From NCBI GenBank assembly GCA_009693435.1, contig SHXF01000136.1, forward strand, positions 1 through 10,246: DNA of 10,246 nucleotides. Direction: 5' to 3'. Positions 6,184 through 10,246 of the stretch are shown here, piece by piece (position 1 is the stretch's first letter; every line of letters starts with the position of its first letter). The stretch is from Betaproteobacteria bacterium. Lineage in GTDB: Bacteria > Pseudomonadota > Gammaproteobacteria > Burkholderiales > SG8-39. Both the position numbers and the translations under genes were made by a program. A model generated the notes under the pieces. It was not told the origin of the DNA, did no database searches, and saw only the letters and a program-made list of their open reading frames with translations.

Positions 6184-8039
6184 TTCCAGGCGGTATCGCC
6201 TATCGGCACGTGATCGAGTTTTCGGCGCGAGCCGTAGGCGAGGTTCACCATGGCACGGCTGACGACCACCGAGCTGAAGATGGAGGTGAGGATGCCCAGG
6301 CAATGGACCACGGCGAATCCGCGCACCGGGCCGGAACCGAAGATGAGCAGTGCCAGGCCGGCGATCAGCGTGGTCACGTTGGAATCGATGATAGTCCCGA
6401 ACGCGCGCTCGTAACCGGCGTGGATCGCCGCCTGGGGAGTGGCGCCATTGCGCAATTCCTCGCGGACGCGCTCGTTGATCAGGACGTTGGCATCGATGGC
6501 CATGCCCAGGGTGAGCGCGATTGCCGCGATGCCGGGCAGGGTGAGCGTTGCCTGCAGCAGTGACAGCAGCGAAATCAGGAACAGCAGGTTGGCGCACAGC
6601 GCCAGCGCCGAGAACACCCCGAACACCGAGTAATAAATCATGATGAACAGGGATAACGCGACGAAGCCGTAGATCGTCGACTCGAAACCCTTCTTGATGT
6701 TATCCGCGCCCAGCGATGGCCCGACGGTGCGCTCCTCGATGATTTCCATCGGCGCCGCCAGCGATCCGGCGCGCAGCAGCAGGGCCACGTCGTTGGCCTC
6801 GGTGGTCGACATGCGCCCGCTGATCTGCACCCGCCCGCCGCCGATTTCAGAGCGGATAACCGGCGCGGTAACCACCTCCCCCTTGCCTTTTTCTATCAGC
6901 AGGATGGCCATGCGCTTGCCCACGTTTTCCCGCGTGACGTCGCGGAAAATGCGCGCGCCGGCCGCATCCAGGGTGAGGTGCACGGCCGGTTCCTGCGTCT
7001 GGTTGTCGAATCCGGCCTGGGCATCGGTAAGCCGGTCGCCGGTCAGCACCACCTGCTTTCTGATCAGCAGCGGCTGGGCATTGCGTTCGACGAAATACTC
7101 TGAACCAAAAGGCACCTGCCCGGCGGCGGCGGCGGACAGCGCGGCCTGGTTGGCATTGTCCTCGTCGACCATGCGCACTTCGAGCGTGGCGGTGCGGCCG
7201 AGAATTTCCTTGGCCTTGGCTGTGTCCTGCACTCCGGGAAGCTGCACCACCACCCGGTCGGCGCCCTGCTGCTGGATCACCGGTTCGGCGACCCCCAGTT
7301 CATTGATGCGGTTGTGCAAGGTCTGGATGTTCTGCTTCAGCGCGGATTCCTGGGTGCGTTTCACCGCTTCCGGCTTGATCGTGGAGGTCAGCCTCAGGTC
7401 ATCGCCCTGGCCGCTTTCCGTCGCCATCAGATCCGGGAGCTGCTCCTCGATGTGCTTTTTTGCCCGGCTGCGCGTCTCTGCATCGCGAAAACGGATGACG
7501 ATGTTCGGACCCTCGCGGGTGATGCCGGCGTGGCGGATGGTCTTGTCGCGCATCTGCGTGCGCAGATCGCCGGCCAGCGACTCCAACCGCTTGGTGATCG
7601 CCGCGCGCATGTCGACCTGGAGCAGGAAGTGCACGCCGCCGCGCAGATCCAGTCCCAGATACATCGGCTGCGCCCGCAAGGCAGTGAGCCAGCCGGGCGA
7701 AGCGGAGAGCAGGTTGAGGGCGACGGTGAAACTCGGATTCTGCGGGTCCGGATTGAGCGCCTGGCTGATGATTTCCTTCGCGCGCAGCTGGGTGTCCGCA
7801 TCGGCAAGGCGCACCTTGACGGAAGTCTGGTCGAGAAAAATGCCGGCGGGCTGGATGCTGGCTTTCTTGAGCGCCTCCTCCACCCGTCCCATCAGGTTGC
7901 TTTCCACCTTGATGGTGGCCCGCGCCGGACTCACCTGCACGGCAGGCGCCTCTCCGAACAGGTTCGGCACCGCGTACAGCAGCGCCAGTAACAGAGCGAT
8001 GAGGATGGTGACGTAGACCCAGGCTGGATAACGGTTCAT
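6180..8039 (-). CDS. secD: Protein translocase subunit SecD
   Basis: SecD forms with SecF the proton-driven membrane factor that completes Sec-dependent export. The protein has 619 residues, close to E. coli (615). TM1 is at about 8-26. The large periplasmic part includes the P1 base with YLGLDLRGGVHFLLQVD (127-143) and a head domain. HLTLDAAGARIFRDVTREN (354-372) is followed by RTVGPSLGADNI (437-448), which leads into five TM segments. GMAIDANVLINERVREE (512-528) carries Asp516, at the position of the family's proton-relay aspartate, and GYERAFGTIIDSNVTTLIAG (542-561) is the last conserved block. A TAA lies in frame five codons before ATG 8039, which limits the start; no clear ribosome site is seen. 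It lies 143 bases after yajC, and its stop overlaps the ATG of a small frame leading to secF. Confidence 0.98.
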   Translation of the reverse strand: MNRYPAWVYVTILIALLLALLYAVPNLFGEAPAVQVSPARATIKVESNLMGRVEEALKKASIQPAGIFLDQTSVKVRLADADTQLRAKEIISQALNPDPQNPSFTVALNLLSASPGWLTALRAQPMYLGLDLRGGVHFLLQVDMRAAITKRLESLAGDLRTQMRDKTIRHAGITREGPNIVIRFRDAETRSRAKKHIEEQLPDLMATESGQGDDLRLTSTIKPEAVKRTQESALKQNIQTLHNRINELGVAEPVIQQQGADRVVVQLPGVQDTAKAKEILGRTATLEVRMVDEDNANQAALSAAAAGQVPFGSEYFVERNAQPLLIRKQVVLTGDRLTDAQAGFDNQTQEPAVHLTLDAAGARIFRDVTRENVGKRMAILLIEKGKGEVVTAPVIRSEIGGGRVQISGRMSTTEANDVALLLRAGSLAAPMEIIEERTVGPSLGADNIKKGFESTIYGFVALSLFIMIYYSVFGVFSALALCANLLFLISLLSLLQATLTLPGIAAIALTLGMAIDANVLINERVREELRNGATPQAAIHAGYERAFGTIIDSNVTTLIAGLALLIFGSGPVRGFAVVHCLGILTSIFSSVVVSRAMVNLAYGSRRKLDHVPIGDTAWK

Positions 8040-8182
8040 TTTTGGCTGCTGTTAGGTGATCCGAGCGCGGCTGACTGTGGAGTAGCGGCGGAGAGCCGCC
8101 CGGCTGTTTCGGGGCGGCCGGCTGCGCCTGCTGTCGTCCAGCTCAGGCTAGTTTCGGCAATGGCGCGGCTTTCGCTCCGGGG
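8040..8182 (-). other. yajC-secD gap with overlapping hairpins
   Basis: This 143-base GC-rich gap holds no small gene: the only minus-strand start-like codon in it opens a five-codon frame. The RNA could fold GCCGCCC (8118-8112) against GGGCGGC (8101-8095), a seven-base stem. Alternatively GCGGC at 8099-8095 could pair with GCCGC at 8089-8085. The two stems share 8095-8099 and cannot both form. Whether this regulates secD or is a by-product of GC-rich DNA cannot be told by reading. Confidence 0.3.
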
Positions 8183-8503
8183 CTATAGAGATTTGATCGT
8201 GCCTTTGGGAAGCAGCGTCTGCACCGCGCCGCGCTGCACATGGACCTCCGTGTTTTCGGCGATCTCGAGCGAAATATAGGCGTCGCTGATCTTGCTTATC
8301 CTGCCGAGCACCCCGCCAGCGGCGATCACTTCATCGCCTTTTTGCAGGGCTTCGGTCATCGACTTGTGTTCTTTTGCGCGTTTCATCTGCGGACGGATCA
8401 TCATGAAGTAGAGCAGCACGAACATCAGCGCGATCGGCAGCAGGCCTGCCCAGCCGGCGTCGCCGCCGCCCGCTCCTTGAGCAAATGCCGGAGAAATCAA
8501 CAC
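8183..8503 (-). CDS. yajC: Preprotein translocase subunit YajC
   Basis: YajC is a small single-span inner-membrane partner of SecDF. The product is 106 residues from GTG 8503: MLISPAFAQGAGGGDAGWAG, then one membrane segment LLPIALMFVLLYFMMI, the hallmark RPQMKRAKEHKSM just after it, and a small cytoplasmic domain with KGDEVIAAGGVLGRISKI and VQRGAVQTLLPKG. The start is chosen on the ribosome site: GGAGA at 8509-8513 is five bases before GTG 8503. An upstream in-frame TTG at 8515 would overlap that site and add four residues. The N-terminus ISPAFAQG also matches the common YajC opening. It follows tgt by 52 bases, and a possible promoter lies in that gap. Confidence 0.95.
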   Translation of the reverse strand: MLISPAFAQGAGGGDAGWAGLLPIALMFVLLYFMMIRPQMKRAKEHKSMTEALQKGDEVIAAGGVLGRISKISDAYISLEIAENTEVHVQRGAVQTLLPKGTIKSL

Positions 8504-8508
8504 GGTTG

Positions 8509-8513
8509 TCTCC
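8509..8513 (-). promoter_or_regulatory. Ribosome binding site that sets the yajC start
   Basis: GGAGA on the minus strand, five bases upstream of GTG 8503. An in-frame TTG at 8513-8515 overlaps this site and so is unlikely to be the start. Confidence 0.65.
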
Positions 8514-8536
8514 AATACTTGAAAATCGAACCCGAA

Positions 8537-8545
8537 AGTATAACA
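8537..8545 (-). promoter_or_regulatory. Possible internal promoter for yajC-secD-secF
   Basis: The minus strand reads TGTTATACT in the 52-base gap between tgt and yajC: an extended -10 with a five-of-six TATAAT match. The -35 region would lie inside the 3' end of tgt and is not convincing. Transcription would begin near 8530, about 27 bases before the yajC start. It would let the export genes be expressed separately from the queuosine genes. Confidence 0.4.
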
Positions 8546-8555
8546 CCCGCATCGC

Positions 8556-10246
<1,691 letters not shown>

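Noticed and set aside
6694..8016. A 440-codon open frame on the plus strand opposite secD
   Set aside because: Low-complexity Ser/Arg/Ala composition and complete overlap with secD mark it as a codon-bias shadow.

Overview
The window looks like ordinary chromosome of a GC-rich proteobacterium, most probably a betaproteobacterium (inference). Three things point that way: the complete queA-tgt-yajC-secD-secF cluster in proteobacterial order, an E. coli-type PurB of 456 residues next to a YibF-like glutathione S-transferase, and a periplasmic cytochrome pair (a di-haem cytochrome c and a cytochrome c'). The order within the group cannot be fixed from this stretch.

Layout. Positions 1-145 are the right end of an IS4-family insertion sequence: the last 40 codons of its transposase and a terminal sequence. 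It sits inside a yceI-type gene, of which only the signal peptide and the first mature residues remain (145-268, minus). Upstream of that gene on the same strand are an unrecognised protein with about ten membrane segments (316-1194) and a glutathione S-transferase (1270-1878). The 204-base gap 1879-2082 is a divergent promoter region; purB runs rightwards from it (2083-3453). PurB meets the di-haem cytochrome c (3454-4314, minus) stop codon to stop codon, with no base between. A cytochrome c' (4528-4986, minus) follows, with a strong hairpin terminator and short tandem repeats between the two cytochromes.

From 5160 to the right edge everything is on the minus strand: secF, secD, yajC, tgt and the 3' part of queA, transcribed queA to secF. 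QueA and Tgt make queuosine in tRNA. YajC, SecD and SecF form the membrane complex that helps SecYEG export proteins, on which both exported cytochromes and YceI would depend. queA and tgt overlap by 4 bases. yajC most likely starts at GTG 8503 and may have its own extended -10 promoter. secD and secF are bridged by a 29-codon reading frame in a coupling arrangement.

I found no CRISPR array, tRNA, rRNA, phage or recognisable new multi-gene system. The points most worth a second look are the insertion that breaks yceI, the unknown membrane protein, the missing methionine ligand in the first haem domain of the cytochrome c, and the structures in the sec part of the operon.
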